Source of the DNA: Mrakia gelida
Lineage: Eukaryota > Basidiomycota > Tremellomycetes > Cystofilobasidiales > Mrakiaceae
Length of the DNA: 64,000 bases
Assembly (NCBI GenBank): GCA_024345305.1
Contig: BRON01000003.1
Location: 248,001-312,000, forward strand
Direction of reading: 5' to 3'
The notes beneath the pieces are model-generated. The model was not told the DNA's origin and searched no databases. It saw only the letters and a list, made by a program, of their open reading frames with translations. Position numbers and translations under genes: made by a program. Of this stretch, positions 1 to 11,300 are shown one piece after another (position 1 is the stretch's first letter; the number at the start of each line of letters is the position of its first letter).

Positions 1-475
1 CTCTACGATCAGCTCGCCAACCAGTCGCCCAACCCTCAGCTCATCCTTCAGCACTCTCGTGAGTCATATACCCACCCCTTGCAGCCTTTAGCACTGCTGA
101 CACCTTTCTGTCTTTCATCTTCAGCTATCTCGGAAAGTGAGTCTCGTCTATCACGCTCGACATCGAGCGGCACAGACGAAACGACGCGACTGACGCCCTC
201 TTGTCGCTTTCCCTTTCTCTTCGTCGCCCCAGCCGCCTACGAAGTCGTCCCCTACGCTCTCTCCAAGCTTCAGGGAGCTGGTTACCGGCTCGTCTCCGTC
301 GATACATGCATGGGGGATCAAGGAGAGGTAAGTTCGATCGTCCATCGATTGATCTCGCGTCGCTCGCGCTTTCGTTTCTCCCGCTGACTGCTGCCTTTGC
401 CTTCTCTCTCGACTCCAGTGGCCCTACCAGTGGGTTGGAGACCCTCAAGCTCGAGACGCCTCCTGGGTCTGCTAA
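1..475 (+). CDS. Chitin (polysaccharide) deacetylase, C-terminal part
   Basis: This is the 3' end of a gene entering from the left edge, four exons (about 1-58, 125-136, 233-327, 419-475) in one consistent frame. The second exon is only 12 nt. The 73 residues read LYDQLANQS...ILQHSPISETAYEV, then GAGYRLVSVDTCMGDQGEW, and end WVC before TAG at 473-475. This matches the end of the NodB-homology domain of fungal chitin deacetylases: a conserved late His (here in LQHS), a helix of the type AxxxVPYAL, and the terminal VDTCMGD block. The family removes N-acetyl groups from cell-wall chitin to make chitosan and is secreted or GPI-anchored. The catalytic Asp and metal-binding His residues lie upstream of the window. 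There is no Ser/Thr-rich tail or GPI signal after the domain, so this member probably ends at the catalytic domain. Confidence 0.85.
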
Positions 476-1315
476 GAGCAGTCTCTCTTATTTTGGCATC
501 CTTGTTTTTCGTTCGTTTTCCGCATCGGACACTTCTCCCTCCTCGAACTCTTTTCAACCGAACACTTTCTAGCAACTCCGCCCTTTCTAGCAAATCTATA
601 CCCTCTAGTCTTTGCTCCTAGCATCGCCTCCCTCTTCGCTCTCTCGGACACTACTCACTCGTTTTTCGTTTCGCCTTCGTTCGACCGCTCGTTCGTTTCC
701 TTCGTTATCAGCCTATCCACCCTCACGCGTTTTGGTCACGACTCAGTTCTATTACCTAGCTCCCACATAGTCTTTAACTCTTTGCATCTCCTCTGGACTT
801 TTGACTCACCTCGTCTTGGACTCTCGTCGTTGCTCTCTCGCTCTCGCTCGTCTCACGAGATCCTCCTTGATGTACTTGCTACCCTAGCCCCTCAGCTCAT
901 TCTCCGCTTTACCTTCTTTGATGACGCTTAATAGTGGAGCTGCTCCGTTTCCAAGCCGTGCAAAGGAAGGTCGAAGGACGCCCGACTCGCAGAGTCAACG
1001 CGACGCGTTCCCCTCTGCTTGAGCTTGACTCGGGTCGTTAACGGCTTTCAGGCTCCTCCATTCTTCAGCAGACTTGAGTATGCTTATAGAGAGAGTCCGA
1101 CATCGGAGCAAATGTCATCAAATCTACTCGCGGCTCGTGATCGTTGTGAGATTCGCGTCGTGAAGGGAAAACGTAAGGAAAGGCCAAGAAAGATAGTCTA
1201 GATGAAACCAAAAGGATATACACGAAGAAGAACCGAACATGCGTGAAGTAAGAGCGAGCAGAAAGAGAGATGAAGCGAAAAGAAACCAGAGCGAGCGAGG
1301 CCACGAGCTGACAAT
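476..1315. other. Convergent intergenic region
   Basis: This lies between the end of the deacetylase gene (+) and the end of the ferric reductase gene (-), so it should hold both 3' ends. It is C/T-rich on the left half. Short open frames here lack a start, splice signals or family similarity, and I see no further gene. Confidence 0.5.
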
Positions 1316-4310
1316 CTACCAACCGAAGCTCTCAGTGTGAAGAGAGACGGACGATCCTCCGTTCCAGACGTCCTTGACTTTGTAAGGACCATCGCTCGAG
1401 TTGAGGGCCGTTCTGACCGAGGAGGCGAGAGAGGAAGGGCCGCAGACTTTGAGGGGGAAAGGAGAAGACGAGCGATCAGCACGCCTCGTTCGTGCTGGAT
1501 GAAGCGAATCAAAACGAGAGACTCACCATTAACGGCAACAGCTCCTCCGGCTGCGTCCTTGATGACGCTTCTCAAGAGCGACGAGAAGTCGGGTCGTCCT
1601 CCAGAGTGATGATCCAACTCGGCGCCGAGCTTCTCAGCGTTCCTCTCCGCCACCTCCATCTTCTCGTTGAGCTCGCCGCTGTCGGGAGACGAGCGACCTT
1701 CCTCGGAGGTGATCTCTTCGTTGGAAGAAGACTCGTTGTCGTTGGAGGACTCGATGGTAGCGGATCGAGGGAGGTCGTTGACGAGAGCTTGAGTCACGAA
1801 GATCTTGATATCGAGGACGAGGGTGGATGGGCAGTCGTGACGGAGTTGGAGGAGGGTGGAAGAGATCCAGGCGATGTGCTCTGAAAAAAGAGTAGGGAGA
1901 AGGGAGGTCAGGACTTGTTTGGAAAAGGGAGGGAGGGGGAGGAAGCGACTCACCGACGTTTCGAACGACCCAGACGAAAGTCAAGCTCGACACAGCTGAG
2001 CTTCCCCCCTGAGCGAGTCGAACGAGTTGGAGAGCGAGAGGGAGGGTGTAGGTGACTCCAGTACCACCTAAAATGAGCGATAAGAGTGCGGAAGATCAGC
2101 TCGGAGGTTCGACTGAAGAGGAAAGAGCGACGACGCGAGAAAGAACGAACCCGCAATCAGAACGACGCTTGAATAGCTGTCGACGGAAGCTATAGTTCCG
2201 TAGGGTCCCTCACAGTAGGCAGGAATCTCGAGCCGTCCTCCGTGTGACTTTGCCATCTTGGAGAGTCTGCCGGTGAATCCATCGTTGGCTCCAATGAGGA
2301 AGACGACGTCCGAGTTGGTTTTCTTGTCCGAAGAAGGGATCGAAGCGATGGTGAAGGGGTGAGCTTCGAAGGCTGTGAGAGGGAAGGACGAGAAGAAGTC
2401 AGAGAAGTCCTCGAGGGGGAAAAGATGAAGGAAGAAGACGAACGGAATCGCGAGACGGTAGGGCAGACTGGAGGAGAGGAGGGACGAAGAACGAGGTCAG
2501 ACTTCGAGCGCGACGACGACGCCTCGAGTAGGTTTCGGAGCTTACCGAGGTAGGCATGTTGACCAGGAGTCCAGTTCATTGATCGAGGGAGAGTGACTCG
2601 AAGAGCACCGCCGTGAAGAGATCTGAAGAGAAGGGAGGAGACGCGTCAACCTCGCGAAAGAAACGATCGCGCTCGTCGAGTGCAAGGTCGAACTCACTCG
2701 ACGACAGCAGTTCTCTGCTCAACGCCAGTCTTGGAGGAGAACGAGAGCCACAGCTTGTTGAGAAGAATGGTCTTCCCGAGTCGAACGAATCGGTCGAGAC
2801 CCCTGCGAGAAAACAACGAAAGTCAGTGGGCCGCGAACCCGTCGAAGGAAGAAAACGGCGAAACATTGACGTACCAGATGAGGAAGGAAGGCCACACCCA
2901 CATCCCGTACTCTTCCCAGTGCATGTAAGATCCGATCAGGAAGAGGAGTGCAAGGACGATATGGCTGATCAAGAACGTCTCGTAGGCGACTTTTCGAAGG
3001 AAGGGCTTGAAGGAGAGCAGCGTGAGGAGGGTGAAGGATGCGAGAGCGACGACTCCCATCTGCATGTGGCTGGGGGAAGGAGAGAGGAAGGAGAAGCGTG
3101 GCGAACGAAGAGGAAAGGGGGGAAGAGAGGTTGAGCACGGTCAGCGTAGGTCGCTCGCATCCCTTCGGTCGACGCGTCTCGAAAGATTCGAAGACGAGAC
3201 TTACAGATGCTTGAGCGAGTTCTTGTTCTGAAGAGCGATGGGTACACTCCTTCCGATCGAGTGAGCCCACGAGAGGATCAAGCAAGCTCGAGCGCTGGAT
3301 CGATGAAGGAAGTTCAACTGAGGAAGAAAAGGAGTCAGCGAACGCTTTCGACTTCTCGTTCGACCTTCTAGATTGGATGAATTAACCTTCTGGTAGGATA
3401 CTCCCGTAACGAAGGAGATGACGTTGTTCTTGCTCGCGAGCCCGACGATGAACGGGAGCTGAGCGAAGGCGAGTCGTCCACATCGGTTGGCGTCTGTCGA
3501 CGTTCGAAAGAAGGCGACGAGGAGGTCAGCGAAGGAAAGGAAGTCGCGCTCAAGCGGAGGAAAAGGGGACGTACACATGGAGGCTTGAGTCTTTGGGGTG
3601 TCCTCGGGTCCCATGGGAACTGAAGGGAAGATAAAAGGGGATGGAGGAGAGGGAGGAGATGAGGGACGAGGAGACGGAGGGAGGGACAAGAAAGAGAGCG
3701 AGATAGATCAGTTCCATGCTCGCATAGAGAGCCAAGTAGTTTTGTTTTGAGGATGGAAAGAAAAAGGACAGAGAGCCAATGAAAAACTCACGGTAAACGA
3801 ACCCGAACACGAGCATGGCCAACGTATACCCGACCGACCAGAACATCTCGCTCGACGACGACGACCACATCCCCACGGTAAACTCCCTCCAGACGATCGA
3901 TTTCCATATCGAAGCCTTCAGCGCGAGAGGAGCGGAGAGAGCTCCTCCCGAAAAAGCAGGTTTGACGGCGAAGTCGTCCTTCTCGGTGGCTGCTGGAGCG
4001 AGGGAGCGAGCTTTGAGGATGGCGAGTCGACGTTGACGATGGGCGAGCATGGATCCGAAGTGAAAGATGGCGAAGAAGGCACAGACGGCGGCGACCATGT
4101 ACCAGTGATAGAGGATGAAAGCGTTCTGATAGATCTTGGAAGGGCTTAACCTGTGGGTAGCAAGGAGGAGGTTTTTTTAGCGTTCAATCCCTCGTCGTCC
4201 TCCCAACGAGCGCGACTCGAGTCGACTCACTTCTTGACCACCTTCCCCGTCGCAGAGGCCGTCGCAGCAGCAGCGGCTGTGGCAGTAACAGCAGAGTCTC
4301 CGTGAGCCAT
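1316..4310 (-). CDS. Ferric reductase, FRE family (flavocytochrome b, membrane metalloreductase)
   Basis: The product reduces extracellular Fe(III) or Cu(II) at the plasma membrane using NADPH, FAD and two haems. It starts MAHGDSAVTATA at 4310 and ends HTESFGW with TAG at 1316-1318, about 640 residues from roughly ten exons. The N-terminal third has membrane helices (for example AAVCAFFAIFHFGSMLA). The haem domain shows two His-x13-His pairs, in FLHRSSARACLILSWAHSIG and FLISHIVLALLFLIGSYMHW. The FAD site HPFTIAS and the NADPH site GGTGVTYTLPLAL follow. The conserved C-terminus NVCGPSSLASSVRTAL completes the NAD-binding domain. A hydrophilic, acidic Ser-rich insert of about 60 residues (ESSNDNESSSNEE) sits inside the NADPH lobe, as in other fungal Fre proteins. 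The start follows from the first Met in frame before a good GTGAGT intron at 4230. Copper versus iron preference cannot be read from the sequence. Confidence 0.92.
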
Positions 4311-5267
4311 GACTGTAGAAGAAGAGGGAAGGGAGGGAGGGAGAGAAGGAGGGAGGAGGGGAAGATGTGGTTGAGGGAGGAGGAAAGGGATCAGTTTTTT
4401 CTCCTACCCCGCGAAGCGATCTTTTCGCTCGCCAGGATCAATCTGATTCGTTCAATCTGATCAGATCCATGCAGACCCTGGAACCATGCATGGGCTAGGC
4501 CTGAAAGACCCGCGGGTGGCGTGAGGGAACGATTTGGAAGAGTCGGAGGGAGGGAGACGAAGAGCGAAAGGACGTCGAACGACGCGTCGTCTCTTCGAGG
4601 GAGAGCAGCGCACGTCTTCCAGCTGCAGAGGGAAGATATGCAAGACGAAAAAGAGTCAGCCTACGAGTCCTGGGAGCACAGAAGAAGGGCCAAAGATGGA
4701 AGGAAAGGAAGAGTAACAATCAGATTCAAATGCTCACCGACCTCCCCGACTCGACCTGTCCTCACGATTTCCCCACCCTCGCGATCAGTTCATGCAAAAG
4801 TCCTTGGCGTCTCTATATAGCACGCTTTTGAGCTCTCGAGGCTTGCCTGCAGAAGAGATGAGGAAGAAGAATCAGCGATGGAAGCTGCTTCGGTTCGACG
4901 AGTCCGACTCGACTCACCCTTTTTCCTTCGTCCAGCATCTCGTTCCTCCTCGAGGACGTTTCCTGAACTCCATGCGAGTGTGTTGGGATTCACGGACTCT
5001 GTGTGATACTACAGAGAGCGGGTACAAACGGGCGAGGTGAGGCGTGAAGTGAAGGCTGAAGGGAGGGGGACCGACAGCGAACGACGTCGGCCAGCCAATG
5101 AAAACCTCCCTTCTCAGATCCCTCGAGATCCCTCGGAAGTGGCGAGAAGTTGGAGGTGGCGGGACTGCTGTGGCGTCTCGAGAGTGTGAAAGGTCAAGTC
5201 GATCAGCGTAGAGGTCAGCGAAGAAGGACGACGACTCGGAGTGATCCAATTCCCGCCAGATCTCTCC
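4311..5267 (-). promoter_or_regulatory. Upstream region of the ferric reductase, with two probable leader introns
   Basis: On the minus strand this block has two well-formed introns: 4847-4917 (GTGAGT...CTGATT...CTGCAG) and 4623-4737 (GTGAGC...GGCTGAC...CTGCAG). No reading frame stays open across all exons, so the simplest reading is a spliced 5' untranslated leader of the ferric reductase, which starts at 4310. A short frame at 4785-4973 begins ATG GAG TTC, crosses the first of these introns in frame and stops after 39 codons (ending DAKDFCMN). It could be an upstream ORF or chance. A separate small gene is possible but unsupported. Confidence 0.4.
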
Positions 5268-6131
5268 CTATGAGACGACGTTCGAGCGACGGAGAGCAAC
5301 CTGAGGTGGATTGGACGAAGAGGAGAGTACGTCAGCTCGAGAGGTCCACGGCGAGAGCGCTAGGTTCCCGTTTGCTTCGCTTGAACAGCCAAGTTGAGAC
5401 TCGAGGAGGAAGGGAAGAAGGAGGAGCGGAAAGGAGGGAGGGGACGAAGGAGGAGGTGATGAGCTCACTTTCGACTTCCTGCCTTCGTACTGGCGAGCTA
5501 CAGCGACGATAGAGGTTGGTGACGAAGTATTAGCCTTCCTAGAGTCTTCAGAAAGAAGACTACGAGTGAGAAGAAAAGCTGTGACAGGCAGGGAAGTGCT
5601 GATGCTGAAGCGGGAAGCGAAGAAGGAAGGGGAGGCAAGAAGGGTGAGCTCAACTGCTTCAGTCCGCTCCCCCTTCCACTTCGATCTCGAGAAGCCAGAA
5701 CGTCACTTGCGACGGGAGAGAGATGCAGAGTATTGTGATGGAAAGTCTGTGATGTGTTGAAAGGCGAGCCGTTCGTTCGCGAGGTGCTGGCAGTTGAGAG
5801 AGAAGGGCGAGCTTCGGAGTCGAGCTTCGAGTCGTCGAGGAACCGAGCTCCGTCCCTTCGGCCCCAAAACTTCGTTCTTCGTACATTCGCGAGAGAAAAA
5901 TCCATACAACAGCTCCAAAAGCACCAGGGATTGCGCGAGACCGGCGAAGTTGTCGAAGAGCAGAGGCGCGTCGTCTCGCCCAAAACTGATGGACGCGTCG
6001 CGGGAGCCCTCGTTGTCTCTCGTTCAGCTTTGGTGGTCACGACGAGAGCTGCACATGGGTCCACAACAGTACGAGCGTATAGCTGAATACCTTTTCGTAT
6101 CGACGGGCGAGAGGAGTTGTTCAAAGAGCAT
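5268..6131 (-). CDS. Unrecognised small protein, four exons
   Basis: I do not recognise this gene. Four exons (6091-6131, 5707-5985, 5469-5604, 5268-5300) join in one frame to give about 162 residues, starting MLFEQLLSPVDTK and ending VALRRSNVVS. The introns show GT...AG ends with plausible branch sites, and the last one (GTGAGC...GAGCTGACG...CTCAG) is convincing. The first donor (GTATTC) and second donor (GTGACG) are weaker. One hydrophobic stretch (FAGLAQSLVLLELLYGFF, around residue 30) could be a membrane helix or buried helix, followed by a basic, Ser/Arg-rich tail. There is no clear signal peptide. The case for a real gene is frame continuity across three introns, but no family match is visible and the model may be wrong in its 5' half. 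Confidence 0.35.
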
Positions 6132-6698
6132 CGCTGAACCTCGTCGACGTCGCGAATCGAAGCAGGTCTTCTTCTTGGTAGCGAGACACTTCGTCCTCGC
6201 CAACTACGCCTCGTCTCGCACTTCTACACCTCGATACGGCAATCGCGGAGTTCTTGAAGGGATAGGAGAAGTCTGGCAAGCTCAGCTGTCCTCCTTCTCC
6301 TCGACTCGACCTTCCCTTTCGAGCTCAACAAAAGCGGCTGAGCTCCGAACGAGCAACAACACCCGACCCCTGCTCTCTCCTACAGAAACTCTCGCCAGCT
6401 TCCCCAGCTCCTGAAGCCCGCCCACAACGAGCTTCACCCGCTCGCTCCCTCCTCCAACCTCAAGCTCTCTCCCTCCCTGCCTTCCAAACTCGAACGAGCC
6501 CAGAGTTGGACCAACAAAAGACGACTCATCTATGGCACACCAAAGACCAAATCACCCCTATGTTAGATGCCTGCCTTCGCCCCTACTCCTCCCTCCCAAA
6601 TTCCTCAACAGCGTGTAAAAATCAACCCAAACTCTCCCATCCACCCAACCAACGAACGCGACCCAAAATCGACGACGACGTCCTCCTCTGCTCCTTCT
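6132..6698. other. Intergenic region between the unrecognised gene and ATP20
   Basis: This should hold the promoter of the unrecognised minus-strand gene and the 3' end of ATP20. It is C-rich on the plus strand from about 6420. A plus-strand frame ending near 6563 (SWTNKRRLIYGTPKTK) looks protein-like but has no credible start or upstream exon, so it is not called. Confidence 0.4.
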
Positions 6699-7901
6699 CT
6701 AGTGAGCGGCTCCGTGCACCGCGGCAGGAGGAGGGTGGATAGGGTAGTTGTCCTCCAAGGGGTATCCGACGAGCTTCCTCTTGCCGATCATCTCTCCCAT
6801 GGTGAAGATTCCGTAAGCTTGGAAACCCTTTTGGTGTTGGAAAGCGAGGAGAGGGAGGAGAGGGAAAGACGAGGGAAGGTCAGCGATGGGTTTGGTTTGG
6901 ATGGTTGAGGGCGAAGGGGGTCGAGTGGGAGTTTGTAGTGGGTTCTGCGAGAGCGTAAAGGTGTCTAGGCCCGTGCTGGGGCATCGAGCAGAGGTCGAGA
7001 GCCCAAGGAAGGAAGGGAAGAGGCAAAGGAAGGCTCGCATCGCAAAGAAGCTGCTCAGCTCCGAGCTTCCCTTCCTTCCTCCCTTCGCTGCTCCTTCTCG
7101 ACCTCCTCGAGGCGACCGAGCACTTGAGCTAGAGCTCAATCTCTCCCTCCATGTCCATACATCCTCTTCCGTCGAGCAAGATGAAGCGGAACGGAGGTGA
7201 ACCCTCGCCATTCGAGATGAAGAGGACCTCAGCTCGCTCCGACTCTCCCTTCCTCCTCCCTTCCTCTCTCCCTCTCCCCTTCTCCCGCCCCTTCCAGATG
7301 AAAGCACAAAAAGGAGACGCTGCACTCACGTAAAGGGCGATCGTCTTCCACTCTCCCGAGTTCTTGACCTGAATCCAGTAGTTGAGGCTTGTTCCCCTTG
7401 CCCAAATGGACGACCAACCTCCCACGATCTCTCCGATGGAAGTTGGAGGAGCAAGCTTCTCAGCAACGTACACCTGCTTAGCGAAAGCACCGACGAGCTT
7501 GGCGTTGTAGGTAACGACCTTGGTGAGGGCTGCAAGCGCGATACCATGTTAAGAAGGGCGGGGAAAGGAGAAGGGAGGTCAGCTCGTGCCAGAGAGAGAG
7601 GAAAGGAAGGCGAGTCGAGGATCGACATCTCCCGACCCTCCCGTATCTTCTGATCCTCTCAAACCCACACCGTTTCTATGGAGGGATGGTACGCACAGGA
7701 GATGTTGTTGGCGATCTTGTCTCCGGTAGGACCAGCGGCCTTCTGAGCCTTAGCGAGGACGTCGACGGCAGTCTTTTGAGCCTTGTCGAGAGCCGATTCA
7801 GCTCCTTTTTTGGCAGACTCGACGGTGGGTCCAGGTTGGGAAGCGTACGTCCTCTTGAGGGCAGCCTTGAAAGCGGGCGAACGGAAGAAGGGGGAGGACA
7901 T
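6699..7901 (-). CDS. ATP20: Mitochondrial F1Fo-ATP synthase subunit g
   Basis: This small inner-membrane subunit promotes dimerisation of ATP synthase and cristae shaping. Three exons (7697-7901, 7330-7529, 6699-6827) give 177 residues. The N-terminus MSSPFFRSPAFKAALKRTYA is basic with no acids, as expected of a mitochondrial presequence. An Ala/Lys-rich helix follows, then the conserved block VTYNAKLVGAFAKQVYVAEK. The C-terminal membrane helix region AYGIFTMGEMIGKRKLVGY carries the family's GEMIG motif with the Gly residues used in helix packing. The start is the only ATG giving a presequence, and TAG is at 6699-6701. The second intron (6828-7329, about 500 nt) is unusually long for this locus. 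All exon phases agree. Confidence 0.93.
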
Positions 7902-8366
7902 CGTTTTGAGGGGAGGGGGGAGAAGGGGAGAAGGGAAGGGAAACCGGACGAGAGAGGATGGACGTTGAGAGGGTCTTTCGGGGCAAGGGAGCGGAGCGAG
8001 TCGTTGCAAAAGGGAAGGGCAGCGCCGTAAGGGCTTGTTCTGCTTTCGAGTAGGTTTCGCTTCCTTGTTGTCGTCGAAGGAGATCATCAAGAGAGATATC
8101 AAGAGCTAGAGAAGGGGGCATAACGAGAAAAGGGAACTAAAATCTGTAGGAGAGGGTCGTGAAGAAGAGGAAAGACGAAGAACCGGGACACTGAGCGAAA
8201 ACTGAAGGACGAACGAACGAACCACGAACGAGATGGAGGGCGAGAGCAGAGATCAAAGCAAGAGAGGAAAGGGATACAAGAGAACGATTATGCGAGATTA
8301 TAGAAAGAAGAAGGGATACAAAAGATGTCCAAAGAGAAACGCGTCCGGCGAAGAGAGAAAAGCCGA
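7902..8366 (-). promoter_or_regulatory. Spacer holding the ATP20 promoter and RhoGEF 3' end
   Basis: Both flanking genes run on the minus strand. The frame ahead of the ATP20 start is open but lacks an ATG, so it is taken as 5' leader. Nothing else is visible. Confidence 0.45.
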
Positions 8367-11300
8367 TCATCTCCACTGCTGCTGACCTCCTCCGTTGGGA
8401 GGCTGCTGCTGCCGACTGAACTCGAGCCCCTGGGGGTAGAACTGCGGTTGAGCGTTGCGGTGGTAGGGTTGCTGTTGAGGCGGGGGAGGTTGGGGAACGG
8501 GAGCTCCTGGAGGGAAGTAGCCCAGAGGACCTGGTACGTCGAGCAGGACGGTTGGTTGAAGCTCTTGTCTGGAGACGAGAGAACGAAAACGAGGTCAGCG
8601 AAAGTTTATCTAGGGTACGTGGAGATAGATGGAGTCGACGTACACAGTCTGAGGGGTACCCTTCTTCCCAGCGACCTTGTCCCCGTCCATCACGACGTGA
8701 ACTCTCGCCTCGGTCGTCGCGGACTCGTTCCCGTAACCTGAAGGGCCAGGAGTCGTCTGAGTCTCGTTGTTGACTCCGCTTCCGTCCCAGACGCATCGGA
8801 TGTCGTTTCCAGCTGTAGATGAAGCGAGGGAAGTGGGGTGTCAGTCGAAGGAGACGAGGAGGAAGTCGAGAGCGGTGACGCGAGAAGAACGAGGTACGGG
8901 ACTGACAGATGATCTGAACGAGCTTCCCCGTGTGGATGTGCCGAACCTCGATGAAGTTCCAGGAGAAGAGAAGGAAGTGAGGAGGATGGAAGGCGACGGA
9001 GCGAGGTACCGTTTCCCAGTCGATGGTTCGGAAGTCTCGAGACGGCTCTCCGTGCTTCTCGACGTAGAATCCGAAAGCTGCGAAGAACGAAAGAGACAAA
9101 GCGTAAATAGGGAGCGGAAGAGAGAGTAGAGAGAGATGCAATACGAACTGCTGTAGCAAAGGAGGAACTCCGTCTGATGCAAAACAATAAAGCGAACGAA
9201 GGTCAGATCAAGGTCGCGTCCCAACGAACAGCTCGCAGACTTCACGAGAACTCACCTCCGTCGACCGATACATCCCAAGAGGAGTAGCTCCTTCGCACCT
9301 CTTGGCGAGAGCAGCGACGGCCGAGTTCTCTCGAACTCGTTGAGGGAAGAAGATCGGAATAGTTCCTCCTTGAAGGCTGAGCGAAACGAACGAGCAACGA
9401 AGACGTGGTCAGCGATGAAGAAGTCGACGAGGCGAGACGAGCAAAACTCACTTCGCGAGGTCCATGATCTCGAATCCCTTAGCGCAGACGATGGCGAGCT
9501 TGGCCTGGGAGAAGGAAAGAGGGGTAGAGGAGCAGTCAGCGAGAACGCGACGACACCAAGAGTCGATTCGAGCCCAAGACGAACCTTGAGGAAGTGGATG
9601 AGCTTCGCGTCCGAGGGGATGAAGAAGTCCTGGAAAGAGATAGGACTTTGGAGTCAGCGCTTACGTTATTGTGGAGCAGACGAGTAGAACTCACCTTGAA
9701 AACTCGGAAACTAGCTCCCTGTCGACCACCTCCTCCAAAGAAGTTCCTCCTTCCATGATCACCTCGAGCGTCCAGAGGGATCGGTTCCAGAACTCGAAAG
9801 ACACTGTCGAGTTGCTTCTTCTTGCAGTAGGCGACGAGGGTTCGACCAGAGAGCTGACCGACGCTGAAGAAGAGGACGTGAGCCGTTCCGCTGAGTCGCT
9901 CGGGACCTCGTTGAGTGTTGGGGTTCTGGGAGGGAACGGAACTTGGAACGAGAGCTTCGAGTTGGTAGGCGAAGAGGGACTAGAGGAGGCAGAGGAGAAG
10001 AAGGAAGTCAGCATCGTTCGAGAAAGGGGAGCAGGACGCGAGAGAAGAGACGAACGTGATCTGCGAGGACCAAGAACATGGAGAACTCCTCGAGGACGGC
10101 GCACTGCAGGACGTTCTTGACGTGAAGGACCTTGCTGAAGGCTGTGAGACGAGCGAAGTCGGGAAGTCAGTAGAGCGAAAAGCGAGTCTCGAGTCGCCTC
10201 GCGCAGACTCACAGACAGAGTTCCCTTTCATCCCGATCCAAACTCCCTCCTCGCAACCGATAGCGACCAGTTCTCGTCGATCCCGAGTCCCTGTAAGCGA
10301 GGAACGCGAGTCAGCGTCACTCCCTTCGGATCTCAAAACAAAAAGAGAAGGAGAGCTCACGGAAAGGAACTGAGCAAGTGACCTGACCAGCGAAGGGACT
10401 CGAGTCGTTCGACCTCGACGCGTTCGGCTGAGGGACGCTCGATCCAGACTTGAAGAGGGTGCCCTGGCTGACGATTCCGAGCTCGAAGACCTATTCCACG
10501 AGCAAGCAAAGGAGGGGAGAGTCAGCGAAGGATCCCTCGATCTCGCACGCTCTCGAACGCGACTGAGTTTCTCTGCTCACCTTGTTCGAATCCGCGACAA
10601 CGTCACTGAGCGTCTTCGCCTCCTGAAGCTTATCCCTCCACTCTGTCCTACTCGCATCGGTATCCGCCCAGAGAACGTAGGTCCCTCCCATGACTCCGCT
10701 CGACTTGACGACGTACGAGAAGGGGAAGACGATCTTCGCGTCCGCGTCTGCTGCTCCTCCTTCGGTCTTGTCCTTTCGACTGATGAGACCTCCTCCCATG
10801 GCTGTTGGAGCTCGACCGAGAGCACCAGTGAAGTCTCCGAGGTTGAGGAGATCGAGTGGGATTGGCTGTTTCGTTCGCAGAGGTGGAAGGACGCGTCAAT
10901 TCGAAAGTCAAGAAACCGAGAAGGAGAACGAGGACGACTTACCCTCTTTTGAATGACGTGTTTCTGCTGACCCTCCTCCTTCTTGCCTTCTCGAACCTTC
11001 ATGAGACGAGTGGTGACGACTGGGAGCGAGAAGAAGGGACGAGGAGAGTGAGGTCAGCTTGACGAACGAGACGCGACGATCCTTCGAGCGAGACAGGAAC
11101 GAACGGTAGTTGTCGAAGAGAAGAACGTAGACCTGAACATTATCGGGCTGTCGAAGGTATCCCTTATGGATGAGCTGTCGATTCGGGTTCATGAGCTCCA
11201 AGTCGGTGATCTTCAGAAGGGAGCAAGGCGAAGACGAGCGAGTCAAGTCAGCTTCGTTCGAACGAGGACAGGACGCGAGACGCGAACTCACCACCGAACC

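Noticed and set aside
6420..6563. Protein-like plus-strand reading ending SWTNKRRLIYGTPKTK
   Set aside because: I could not attach a start or a credible upstream exon, and the flanking sequence serves as a spacer between two minus-strand genes.
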